DNA from: Buttiauxella izardii
GTDB taxonomy: Bacteria > Pseudomonadota > Gammaproteobacteria > Enterobacterales > Enterobacteriaceae
DNA length: 64,000 nucleotides
NCBI RefSeq assembly: GCF_003601925.1
Contig: NZ_QZWH01000003.1
Span: 122,351 to 186,350, forward strand
Direction: 5' to 3'
Shown here: positions 56,801-64,000 of the stretch, in pieces
Numbering within the stretch: the stretch's first letter is position 1
Layout: each line of letters opens with the position of its first letter
Notes under the pieces: generated by a model
Databases searched by the model: none
Seen by the model: only the letters and a program-made list of their open reading frames with translations
Told to the model about the DNA's origin: nothing
Made by a program: the position numbers and the translations under genes

Positions 56801-56929
56801 CCCATTTGCTAATTTGACAAATTCACCAGCCGGCAGACGTCCAAGCGTTAAGCCAAAATCCATAAACTGGATTCCGGAATCACCGACCAGTGTAACTTGA
56901 CGGTCAAAAGAAACAATTTCAGGCAACAT
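53861..56929 (-). CDS. srfB: SrfB family actin/Hsp70-fold ATPase-like protein
   Basis: A 1022-residue SrfB protein. Three ATPase motifs of the actin/Hsp70 superfamily are visible: phosphate 1 at 255-267 (DLILDVGNSRTCG), phosphate 2 at 571-584 (SIDIGGGTTDLVIT) and the adenosine loop at 776-789 (LLLTGRPSQLPGIQ). About 250 residues precede the fold and about 230 follow. There is no signal peptide, so it is cytoplasmic. It lies between SrfA (18-base gap) and SrfC (one-base overlap) and probably acts on them as a chaperone-like or filament-forming partner, which is inference. Confidence 0.92.
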   Translation of the reverse strand: MLPEIVSFDRQVTLVGDSGIQFMDFGLTLGRLPAGEFVKLANGILTRLIYNEQRDYYFYQPAPESIEKGKSQYDIPVEQSLKIFDGVWLPLPLFRFSPPNVYQEGPLNWARFRLVKLAEPDMDGHSHRMTLAIDTRIMAKQQAAADLSPNQEDVNAGATFAVATATYALSWYLTQDWVKDWLKEVFQEASKGRDIDEREQELAQQYPLAHYLNLLSLMAIPVEGLQSESKPSIELPQFRVIANRETNAIKPISVDLILDVGNSRTCGILIEDHGQSGSGLMNNYVLKLRDLSAPEHVYTEPFESRIEFSQAFFGKDHCSVRSGRHDAFQWPTIARIGGEASRLAARRRGSEGSTGLSSPKRYLWEEKFYGQGWRFNGSYVQDTNPLATAAPFANLIDERGEALHTIEDEMDRIPVFTPRYSRSSLMTFMLSEVLTQAISQINSPEQRIRQGHAGIPRQLRHIILTVPPGLPMAERCILDERMRQAVGLVWKSLRWHSGENDPYQDEQEDYTQANIKIPLPKIRVEWDEASCAQLVYLYTEINQNFAGHPEEFFDTIGRPDRKERETITIASIDIGGGTTDLVITDYLLDRNGLSGGGANAHIIPHQRFRDSFKIAGDDILLDVIQSYVLPAFELALREAGVISVETLMSQLCGSQNISAAEAVLRQQLSLQLFVPLALHILSCYEQYDPLDEQTHLLINQRVGELLPTGNIREEVEGFVRREVQKAGGTSDFKLADIMLILPLTKLHTDLCSSKFNIDKVLTALCEVLSYYNCDQLLLTGRPSQLPGIQAIIRRNLPLPPGRILPLHGYQTGTWYPFHKNGYIDDPKSTASVGAMLSQLCANHSIPNFHFRISALKPYSTIRHIGIIDMDSLIRDADIVYRHIESENGQIKLPMVATEEGEQTTQSIIMRGDLRLGYRQLDAERWSAAPLYTLRFSEEGRKKFSAATSTDSGSPYLMVRLSIDKGKRARQLGLISDRLTIIDVNSNTDKTFSKRDLELELNTMPDTGLIDSRHWLDSGSVKK

Positions 56930-56947
56930 AATTTAAGTCGTCCCTGT

Positions 56948-58381
56948 TCAGGAATTGGGTTGAAGCATGCGGATAGGGAAAGATTTGTCCCCATCATTGC
57001 TGCCGACACAATCGGCGTGACCAGAAGCAGGCGATTTGCATTCGATATTTGGAACAATAAAGTTTGAGCCATCGCTACATTTCATCTGCTCTGGATTAGA
57101 AATACTAAGAGCCCCCTGCTGCATATTGCCAGTGGCCGGCCCCTGGCAAGTTACGCCGCTGGATTGGCGCACACTAACGCTGCCAGTGCCCTGTTCAAAG
57201 TTATATTGCAGTTGAAGTGGGCGCCCCGTGAGCTTGTCCTGGATGCCGCCATTAACACGCCACTGGCCGTTAAGAAACTGTGCTGGGCCATTAGGTAATG
57301 TAGGAGGAAACGTCAGCGGTTCTCCCTGCGACGGTATCCCTTGTGTTGTTGTATTGGGTGCAACAGCCGATTGCGGCGATTGTCTATTCTCAACAACTGG
57401 GATTGCAGGCTTCACCGGTTGTTGAATATCACTGACTGGAATATTTGTATCCAGCGCCGAGCCGGTGGTTGGCGTGATATCCGTTGTCTGCCCAGTGACG
57501 GTTTGTACATTCCCTGATGAGCTTATAACTTCACCATTTTCACTCGTCAGTTTTGGCACGTTCAGGTCTGACGGTGTCGTGGTACTCAGATCAGAGACAG
57601 TGCTATTGCCGACATGATTAGGTGACAAGGCCGGGGTTTTATCGCCCGATAAACCAGGCAGACCGGCTAATGGGAGTGATGGCGTACAGCCACGAAGAAG
57701 CCCCAGCAATAAAGCGAGCAACAGCAGTCCTAACAGTAACCATAAAAACCAACGCCACTTCCAGCGTCGGGCGTGGATATTCGTCGTGACTACAGGTCTG
57801 TCAACTGAAGCCAAATGAACTTCCGCTTGTGTTACAGGTTGAGTTGTTGCCGCAAGCGGGGTTTGCACCGGAATGGAAGAGGGTTCCAGCCAATGCATAG
57901 GGTTACTCAACTCTCCACTCGGATGAATAAAGCCCCAGAAGGTAATAACTAGTACACCGTTGACCAGATACACAAAATCATAATCAGGGAAATGCACGAC
58001 CGATTTTAGTAACTGAGCAAATACCCGACGGTCACCGCCTGTTCCACTTTGGTCAGCATTAAGCAGTTGTTCACTCAAAGCCTGTACTGCTATCTGGAAT
58101 TCGTTGAATTGCTGACGAGCGGATGCCCGCTCGGTTTCACTTGCCCCGCTCCAGGGAATAACATCACCTGAAAAACTGCTATACCAATCGGTCCGATCAC
58201 CTCCCTGATCATTCTGCGGGATGGCCAGGTGCCGAGCCAAATCGCGCCCAGCATCGAGCCGATAGATCGCTTCCCTCAACTGAAATGCCATCTTGAATAC
58301 TGGATAGCCCGTTTCACCGAGAGCCTTAAACGAGGAGTTATTCCCAGTGCGCAGCAGTGGCCCCTGAATCGAATTTCGCAT
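56948..58381 (-). CDS. srfA: SrfA family membrane protein
   Basis: A 477-residue protein whose N-terminal 160 residues match the SrfA pattern (LGETGYPVFKMAFQLREAIYR, DRTDWYSSFSGDVIPW, FVYLVNGVLVITFWGF). A single helix at about 211-231 (WFLWLLLGLLLLALLLGLLRG) is followed by a long Ser/Thr/Pro linker and a small Cys-containing periplasmic domain (about 375-477, LNGQWRVNGGIQDKLTGRPL, four or more Cys). The cytoplasmic part would meet SrfB and SrfC. It begins 50 bp after the TerD-like gene. Confidence 0.88.
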   Translation of the reverse strand: MRNSIQGPLLRTGNNSSFKALGETGYPVFKMAFQLREAIYRLDAGRDLARHLAIPQNDQGGDRTDWYSSFSGDVIPWSGASETERASARQQFNEFQIAVQALSEQLLNADQSGTGGDRRVFAQLLKSVVHFPDYDFVYLVNGVLVITFWGFIHPSGELSNPMHWLEPSSIPVQTPLAATTQPVTQAEVHLASVDRPVVTTNIHARRWKWRWFLWLLLGLLLLALLLGLLRGCTPSLPLAGLPGLSGDKTPALSPNHVGNSTVSDLSTTTPSDLNVPKLTSENGEVISSSGNVQTVTGQTTDITPTTGSALDTNIPVSDIQQPVKPAIPVVENRQSPQSAVAPNTTTQGIPSQGEPLTFPPTLPNGPAQFLNGQWRVNGGIQDKLTGRPLQLQYNFEQGTGSVSVRQSSGVTCQGPATGNMQQGALSISNPEQMKCSDGSNFIVPNIECKSPASGHADCVGSNDGDKSFPIRMLQPNS

Positions 58382-58431
58382 TGTCTAAACCTTGTAGGGC
58401 AGTGAATTAACGAAAGTTATAATGAGTGTGA

Positions 58432-59592
58432 CTAGTTTTTGCTCGCACCTGGTGTCCATTCAAAGCCCCATCCATAATGCTCATCCATTGACTGTCGGTC
58501 GCTGAAAAAACGATTGAGCCGTTCGACTTTTATGTCGCCATTAATATTTTTTAATCTGGCGATAGCCGCGACATTATTGAGCTTATTTTCATCAACCAGA
58601 GTGGAGCTTATTGGGAGTTGGTTTGGGATATAAATAGTTATGGTTGCATCAGTGCCTTGCCAATTATCGGCACCGCCGTAGATGAAGCTATAAATCAAGA
58701 CTTCATCAATATCCTGCCAGTGACTACCGTTAATGAAGAGCCATTCACCATTCTTGTCATCACCTTCCCGCAAATCTCCCTGCAAGGACATATAAGGAGG
58801 TTTGCTGTAATCACCGGGGAGTTTACTAAGAGCCTCAACGCCACCCTTGCTACCGTTTTTAAAGCGAACAAATGCAGCGATATCGAGATCAATCGACCGC
58901 TGGTGATGACCTTGCTGCCAGGTCAAATTGGCCTCAATCCGCCCAAAATCCTTCTGCTTAGCAAGATTAACGCTGGGATGATCGTTGGTTAGTTCAATAT
59001 CCGTGTGTGCAGATGGAGAAACGTGTGCTGGCGCTTCGCTTTTCGTCGGTATGGTGGCGGGAGGAACTGCAGAGTCGTTATGTGTATTATTTTTATACCA
59101 CCAGCAAGCCAGGGCCAGTAGTAATAACAAAAGCAACAACAAGAGCCATGGAAGCCAACGTCGCCAGAGCAGCATAGAAGCAACTGGGAGTATTTTTTCT
59201 TCTGCAGCAACGGCCCAGTTGACTAATACAGGTTCACCACCCACACCATAGCATGCAAGATCACGTGAGTTAGTGAGTAACGTTTGCAATGCCTGAGCTG
59301 ACTTATCCTCACCACGGGCCACAAGTTGTTCAATGAAGCCCTGGAGTATGTCCTGGTATTCCTGGCGTTTATTTTGTACTGAGTGTTGTTCAGCTTCACT
59401 CAGCATCGATAGTGGTTTCGCAACACCCTCGCGTGCAGTCCACCACTCCAGGTAACCTTCCGAACTGCGGCGGGCTGTAGCATAGAGTAATGCAAGAGAA
59501 GGCGGGAGATGGCGTTGGATAATGGCCACGGTAGCCTCATACATGGCCAAAGTAGAATCATCGATGGGCGAAGCACTAGTTAATCGTTGCAT
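58432..59592 (-). CDS. Membrane-anchored TerD-like domain protein
   Basis: A 386-residue protein with a helical cytoplasmic domain (1-140, including YGVGGEPVLVNWAVA, which echoes SrfA), an all-Leu membrane helix at about 147-164, a Pro/Ser linker and a C-terminal domain (about 215-380) that looks TerD-like. The TerD-like marks are IDLDIAAF (235-237 acidic), EGDDKNGEW at 276-284, DIDEVLIYSFIY, then a strand-rich part ending GWGFEWTPG. TerD domains bind calcium and act in tellurite/stress systems, normally in the cytoplasm; here topology would place it in the periplasm. The TerD call is from motif pattern only. First gene of the nine-gene run. Confidence 0.72.
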   Translation of the reverse strand: MQRLTSASPIDDSTLAMYEATVAIIQRHLPPSLALLYATARRSSEGYLEWWTAREGVAKPLSMLSEAEQHSVQNKRQEYQDILQGFIEQLVARGEDKSAQALQTLLTNSRDLACYGVGGEPVLVNWAVAAEEKILPVASMLLWRRWLPWLLLLLLLLLLALACWWYKNNTHNDSAVPPATIPTKSEAPAHVSPSAHTDIELTNDHPSVNLAKQKDFGRIEANLTWQQGHHQRSIDLDIAAFVRFKNGSKGGVEALSKLPGDYSKPPYMSLQGDLREGDDKNGEWLFINGSHWQDIDEVLIYSFIYGGADNWQGTDATITIYIPNQLPISSTLVDENKLNNVAAIARLKNINGDIKVERLNRFFSDRQSMDEHYGWGFEWTPGASKN

Positions 59593-59748
59593 AAGGCAAA
59601 GTCATTGTTCTTTTTCGTTGACATCAATGACCCCGTATGCGACTTGCACCGTATCAATGAGCGGTAAAAGTATTGATAAGCAGTTGCTCTTTATTTAGTT
59701 GCTATATAAACGTAGCGACCATACTAGCCGCTATATTTATTGATGCCG

Positions 59749-60231
59749 TTAGCGAAGCGTATTAGCTTGCTCAAGCGTTTCAACCTTCTTCTTGGCTTCA
59801 GCAACTTTCTGTTCAATTGCGGTAATTTCGCGATCACTGCTGGCATGTTGAGATTGTCGTTGCAGTTCCTGCAGATTTTTAATCTCTTGCTGGCCCTCTT
59901 TGCTCTTTATATTTTTAGATTTTAGACTGTTAAGGGTATGTGCCAGGTCTGATTGCAAAGCCGCCAGCTTTGCCTGCTCATCCGTCAGTTGCTGGCTTGT
60001 TGCTTGTTGCCTGTTTTGTGTATTAGCAAGGTCATGTTTAGCTCGTTCATTTTCCCACTCGCTTTGCAGCACTTGTTGCTCTTGTTCCGTGACTTTTTGT
60101 TTGTATCCGCCAGAAGTCGCACAGTTCAATTTGGTTAGAAAACTTGGATCTTGTGCGTGTAAATCACAGTCTTGAGGAGTCGTAGCACAACCGGCAAGTA
60201 ACAGCGAGGCAAGTAATACGTATTTTCTCAT
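59749..60231 (-). CDS. Small coiled-coil lipoprotein
   Basis: A 160-residue protein with lipobox LLLAGC near residue 15 (MRKYVLLASLLLAGCATT), a short Cys-containing region (DCDLHAQDPSFLTKLNCATSGGYK) and then an almost continuous Gln/Glu/Lys-rich coiled coil to the end. Ala-Thr after the Cys suggests outer-membrane sorting. I start it at 60231, not 60243, because GGA lies eight bases upstream. A TagQ-like or spacer role is possible but unproved. The 156 bp before the TerD-like gene probably hold a promoter. Confidence 0.8.
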   Translation of the reverse strand: MRKYVLLASLLLAGCATTPQDCDLHAQDPSFLTKLNCATSGGYKQKVTEQEQQVLQSEWENERAKHDLANTQNRQQATSQQLTDEQAKLAALQSDLAHTLNSLKSKNIKSKEGQQEIKNLQELQRQSQHASSDREITAIEQKVAEAKKKVETLEQANTLR

Positions 60232-60287
60232 GAAATAGTCCATGAATAGAGGAAAGTAAAAATTGTTACGACGCTAGAAATAGCCGT

Positions 60288-60315
60288 AAAAAAGGGCCGA
60301 TTCTGACATCGGCCC
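60288..60315 (-). terminator. Terminator after the glycine-zipper lipoprotein gene
   Basis: Read on the minus strand: GGGCCGAT and ATCGGCCC form an 8-bp stem with a six-base loop, followed by six T. It separates the first lipoprotein gene from the rest of the cluster. Confidence 0.88.
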
Positions 60316-60321
60316 ATAAAT

Positions 60322-61065
60322 TTAACCCAGCGAAAGTGCCTGGCGTTGATTAAATAAACCATTTGTTTCTGTTTCCAGAGCAGTAATCTGGCTATTCAGT
60401 TTCGCATATTCTTTATTTAGGGTATCTAACTTAGCTTCTTCTGCCTTAGTACCAGCCTTTTGTCCTTTCAATGCCACCTTATAAGCAGCATCTTTTTCTT
60501 TCATGACTTTAATTTTGTCCTTCATCAGATTGATATTGGCATCGACCTTAGTTAACTCTTTAGTCGCACTGGCCTTATCAAAATCAGCTTTATCTTTTTG
60601 CTGGCTGATTTGGGTAAGAGTGGCCTGGTTTTCGCTGATGACTTGTTTCATTGCAACAGTAGTTTTCTCCACCGCAGCGGTATCTTTGCTTATATCATTA
60701 TCCATAGCCTGTAGGCGCTTATCTGTCGTTGCGTAATCTTTCTGCAGGCTATCAAGATAGTAGTTGGCAGTCATACCAACAGCACAACCAGCGGCGCCAC
60801 CCACAGCAGCCCCAATAAGCGCATCTTTACTATTACCGGTTAGTGCGCCAGCCAGCGCGCCTAGACCCGCTCCTGCCAGGGCTCCGACACCACAAGTCTG
60901 TGCGCCTGAAGAACTAAAGAATTGAGCCTGTTCGCCATTAGTCAATCGTGCATCAGGTTTGGTGCCAGATAATAAAGAGCTACCGGTATTAGCGCAGCCA
61001 CTAAGTACCATGGCGGCAGAAATAATAAGATAAGTTGCACTACGGTTAAAAATATTCACTATCAT
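60322..61065 (-). CDS. Glycine-zipper coiled-coil lipoprotein
   Basis: A 247-residue protein with a lipobox VLSGC (Cys24), a Ser/Gly linker, a glycine-zipper membrane-inserting segment (about 57-100: VGALAGAGLGALAGALTGN, IGAAVGGAAGCAVG) and a Lys/Asp-rich coiled coil (about 105-240). Glycine zippers in lipoproteins usually insert in the outer membrane, and the coiled coil could span the periplasm. It starts after GGGA, upstream of a long AT-rich region, and has its own terminator. Confidence 0.82.
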   Translation of the reverse strand: MIVNIFNRSATYLIISAAMVLSGCANTGSSLLSGTKPDARLTNGEQAQFFSSSGAQTCGVGALAGAGLGALAGALTGNSKDALIGAAVGGAAGCAVGMTANYYLDSLQKDYATTDKRLQAMDNDISKDTAAVEKTTVAMKQVISENQATLTQISQQKDKADFDKASATKELTKVDANINLMKDKIKVMKEKDAAYKVALKGQKAGTKAEEAKLDTLNKEYAKLNSQITALETETNGLFNQRQALSLG

Positions 61066-61996
61066 TTATCCCAAATTTATCGAATGGAGCAGACATAGAA
61101 ATGAGTGAGCAGCCCACTATTTTCATTCATGTGAAATTTATTCTAAGAATTTTTTAGCTAACCAGATTACTACAAAAACACAATTTCTAATCGACTCAGA
61201 ATAAATCACTCCTGATAGAGATTTTTTAATAACCTCGCAAAGTGAGCATGGAACTAAATATTCTGCAGGCGGTTATTCTTCGAAAACAATTTATATGTGT
61301 AATGCATCATAAGTTTACGGATTGTTTCATAAATAAATGTAATAAAACTTGATCGTAATCACTTAAAGTCAGAATGATATTTGAATGACAATTTCAACAA
61401 CACTTCAAAATTTCAAGACGTTACTATTCAACACCTAATAATACCCCTTGGCTTCCGTTCAACTATTTATGATGTTGAAGATTGCACCCATTTGTCACAA
61501 CGATAACAAACACATTTATAAGCAGTCAGGCATAGTATTACGTACATGCCTTTAAAATATACCCAAAAAAAGACAATCTATTATTTTCATATTTTCCTAT
61601 GGCAACAAATTGAGAAGTAGTTGAGCATCTCTCTGCTTCAAAATGCAAACCGATTACGGGATTGGCTAACAACAGAAAAATCCATTGTGTCTATTTTTGG
61701 CTATTCCCTCTACAGTCCAAAAGTTTGTCACTAAAAATAGACTTCTATGTAATAGAAAAAATAACCATGACCGCCAGACCCGCCAGTGACCGAAAATCCA
61801 GTCGTCTTAGTTTTTATCGCTACAAGCAGATTCATAACATTGTTTTCTTGTTGCTCCTGGTGGCTGTTTTGTCGCGATACCCGTTTCCCTCATTAACGTC
61901 TTGCAAGTCCAATTTTGATAATCCTCTTTGCTTTTCTTTCATTAAGATCAATGCTTCTAACATTCAATCATTTGGATTAATAAGGGTTTATCGAAA
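61066..61996. other. AT-rich gene-poor gap
   Basis: 931 bp with strong A/T bias and no convincing gene. An open plus-strand frame from 61662 (or ATG 61767) to 62000 encodes a hydrophobic stretch (IVFLLLLVAVLSRYPF) but lacks a clear ribosome-binding site and recognisable homology; it overlaps the next gene by four bases. The gap must hold the promoters of the divergent lipoprotein and DUF2461 genes. Composition suits H-NS silencing. Confidence 0.5.
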
Positions 61997-62701
61997 ATGA
62001 CGACTCAAGCACCACTCTCAACAGGCCCGACGTTCTCCGCAGCGAGCCTGCAATTTCTGAATAAACTCGCGCAAAACAACTCCCGCGACTGGTTTAAAGA
62101 GCATCAGGATGAATACGAACATGTGGTGAGAACCCCTGCTTTACGATTTATCGAACAAATGCAGCCGGGCATTCTCGCCATTTCATCGAAGCTCACGGCG
62201 GTGCCGAAAAAGGTCGGTGGTAGTCTGATGCGCCCTCAGCGCGACAGCCGTTTCAGTAAAGATAAAACACCTTATAAAACCAACGTTGGTATCCAGTTTC
62301 GTCATTTTCAAGGCAAGGATGTCCATGCACCGGGTTTTTATCTGCATATCGCCGAAGAAGGCTGCTTTATTGCCGCTGGGATCTGGCATCCAGAATCGAA
62401 AGCCTTAAATGCCATTCGAGCCTGTATCGACGAGAATCCCAATGCTTACCAAAAAGCGCTAAAAGAACTGCAAGAGCATGGATTTATCATGGATGGCGAT
62501 AGTTTGATTCGCCCGCCAAAGGGCTACGACAAAACGCATCCGCTGCTAACAGAACTGAAACGCAAAGATTTTATCGCCGTCAAAAATATCGATTTTGCCG
62601 AGTTGTGCAAACCAGGCACTATTAATTTTTGCATTGAGCAATTTCAGCATTGCGCGCCGTTGATGGCCTATCTGTGTTTTGCCCTGGAGCTAGATTTCTA
62701 A
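61997..62701 (+). CDS. DUF2461 (TIGR02453) family protein
   Basis: A 234-residue DUF2461 protein. Family marks are FLNKLAQNNSRDWFKEHQDEYE at the N-terminus, RDSRFSKDKTPYKTNVGIQF, and APGFYLHIAEEGCFIAAGIW. The function is unknown; the family is widespread and cytoplasmic. It lies next to nepI and is not part of the srf cluster. Confidence 0.9.
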   Translation: MTTQAPLSTGPTFSAASLQFLNKLAQNNSRDWFKEHQDEYEHVVRTPALRFIEQMQPGILAISSKLTAVPKKVGGSLMRPQRDSRFSKDKTPYKTNVGIQFRHFQGKDVHAPGFYLHIAEEGCFIAAGIWHPESKALNAIRACIDENPNAYQKALKELQEHGFIMDGDSLIRPPKGYDKTHPLLTELKRKDFIAVKNIDFAELCKPGTINFCIEQFQHCAPLMAYLCFALELDF

Positions 62702-62791
62702 ATCATCACGAAATAGTTGCCAAAACGTTAAATGCGTCACACTTGCGGTGCTACACTACGCGGCTTAATTGAAAATATCGCCGGGTGAAAA

Positions 62792-63976
62792 ATGAGTGAG
62801 CATATAGAAAGAACAATCGAACCAAGGGTCGTGACGCGGCCTAACTGGTCAGCAGTTTTTGCCGTGGCGTTTTGCGTAGCCTGCCTGATTACCATTGAGT
62901 TTTTACCCGTCAGCTTGCTAACGCCGATGGCGCAAGAGTTGGGAATTTCCGAAGGGGTCGCCGGGCAATCCGTGACCGTGACGGCTTTTGTCGCGATGTT
63001 CGCCAGCCTGTTTGTCACCAGTATTATTCGCTCAACTGACCGCCGCTATGTGGTGTTTCTGTTCGCCATTCTGCTCACCCTCTCCTGCCTGCTGGTTTCG
63101 TTCGCTGAAAACTTCACTATGCTGCTAATTGGCCGCGCCTGTTTGGGCATCGCGTTGGGCGGGTTTTGGGCGATGTCGGCCTCATTAACGATGCGCCTTG
63201 TTCCGGCGCGCACGGTGCCAAAAGCACTGTCGGTTATCTTCGGTGCGGTGTCCATCGCACTGGTGATCGCCGCACCGCTGGGCAGCTTTTTAGGCGGAAT
63301 TATCGGCTGGCGTAACGTGTTTAACGGTGCGGCCTTGATGGGTGTGGTTTGTATTTTGTGGGTGTGGAGAGCGTTGCCGTCATTACCTGGCGAACCTGCG
63401 CACCATAAGCAAAATATGTTTGGGCTGCTCAAGCGCCCAGGTGTTCTCGCGGGTATGGCGGCAATCTTCACCGCCTTCGCCGGGCAGTTTGCCTTCTTTA
63501 CTTATATTCGCCCGGTTTATATGACGCTGGCAGGCTTTGACGTCGATGGTCTGACGCTGGTGTTGCTGAGTTTTGGTATCGCCAGTTTTGTTGGGACGTC
63601 GCTTTCCGCCGTCTTCCTTAAACGCTCGCTGAAAGCCGCTCTGACTATCGCGCCGCTTCTTCTGGCATTGAGTGCGGCCACGTTAGTTCTCTGGGGTTCG
63701 GATAAGATTGTCGCTTCGGCTATTGCTATTATCTGGGGCTTTGCCTTTGCGCTGATTCCAGTTGGTTGGTCAACGTGGATCACTCGCTCGCTTGCGGATC
63801 AAGCTGAAAAAGCGGGATCTATTCAGGTTGCCGTCATTCAGTTGGCAAATACTTGCGGTGCGGCTATTGGTGGGCTGGCGCTGGATAATCTCGGCATATT
63901 TTCGCCGCTGGTGTTGTCTGGCAGTTTGATGTTGCTGACGGCATTGTTGGTGGCGACAAAGGTACGCGTGAAGTAA
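62792..63976 (+). CDS. nepI: Purine ribonucleoside efflux pump NepI
   Basis: A 394-residue major facilitator (DHA1 type) close to E. coli NepI throughout: [60 protein letters not shown], and [20 protein letters not shown]. Twelve membrane segments. E. coli NepI exports inosine and guanosine by proton antiport. Length matches (396 in E. coli). No regulator is adjacent. Confidence 0.95.
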   Translation: MSEHIERTIEPRVVTRPNWSAVFAVAFCVACLITIEFLPVSLLTPMAQELGISEGVAGQSVTVTAFVAMFASLFVTSIIRSTDRRYVVFLFAILLTLSCLLVSFAENFTMLLIGRACLGIALGGFWAMSASLTMRLVPARTVPKALSVIFGAVSIALVIAAPLGSFLGGIIGWRNVFNGAALMGVVCILWVWRALPSLPGEPAHHKQNMFGLLKRPGVLAGMAAIFTAFAGQFAFFTYIRPVYMTLAGFDVDGLTLVLLSFGIASFVGTSLSAVFLKRSLKAALTIAPLLLALSAATLVLWGSDKIVASAIAIIWGFAFALIPVGWSTWITRSLADQAEKAGSIQVAVIQLANTCGAAIGGLALDNLGIFSPLVLSGSLMLLTALLVATKVRVK

Positions 63977-64000
63977 TTTGTCGGATGACGCTGGCGGTAC

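Noticed and set aside
61662..62000. 112-codon open frame before the DUF2461 gene
   Set aside because: No ribosome-binding site, no known family, atypical residues; recorded only as part of the gap.

Overview
The window is chromosomal DNA from a member of the Enterobacteriaceae. Gene content and order over the left half match the Escherichia coli tolC to rpoD region almost gene for gene. I would place it near Buttiauxella, Kluyvera or a similar genus, but that placement is inference from memory and not a computed phylogeny.

Layout. 1-9.4 kb: yqiA (cut by the window edge), cpdA, yqiB and nudF on the minus strand; divergent tolC, ygiB and ygiC; ygiD; zupT; ribB with its FMN riboswitch; ubiK. 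9.4-10.6 kb: a single SPFH/band-7 membrane protein where E. coli has glgS-yqiJ-yqiK. 10.6-18.5 kb: hldE, glnE and ygiF on the minus strand, then ygiM and cca. 18.5-26.9 kb: a carbohydrate islet, absent between cca and uppP in E. coli as I remember it. It holds fructose-type PTS EIIB and EIIC, a GH38 alpha-mannosidase, an HPr-EI-EIIA fusion and a FucP-type MFS transporter, apparently with its own phosphorelay. 26.9-34.5 kb: uppP, folB, plsY, tsaD and the rpsU-dnaG-rpoD macromolecular synthesis operon, followed by tRNA-Ile2 (CAU, ileX).

34.64-44.36 kb: a 9.7-kb satellite-like element integrated in the 3' half of the tRNA gene. It is bounded by 46-bp att repeats with integrase arm-type repeats inside each end. 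It encodes an integrase, an AlpA-type regulator, Ash/Icd-like frames, a second tyrosine recombinase, a P4-type primase-helicase with adjacent iterons, a scaffold-like protein, a major capsid protein and a lambda gpI-like tail assembly protein. I see no terminase, portal, lysis or other tail genes, so it probably depends on a helper phage.

44.6-61.1 kb: a long minus-strand cluster. Two coiled-coil lipoproteins come first, then nine tightly packed genes: a membrane-anchored TerD-like protein, SrfA, SrfB (actin/Hsp70-fold ATPase), SrfC (P-loop GTPase with NPF repeats), a one-pass membrane protein, a secreted vWA protein, an ABC ATPase, an FtsX/MacB-type permease and a secreted FGE/SUMF1-like protein lacking the FGE cysteine pair. 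The last four resemble the TagT/TagS/TagR plus PpkA-vWA signalling module of some type VI secretion systems, but there is no type VI apparatus here. I consider this the best candidate for an undescribed multiprotein envelope-spanning system. 61.1-64 kb: a 0.9-kb AT-rich gap, a DUF2461 protein and the purine nucleoside exporter nepI.
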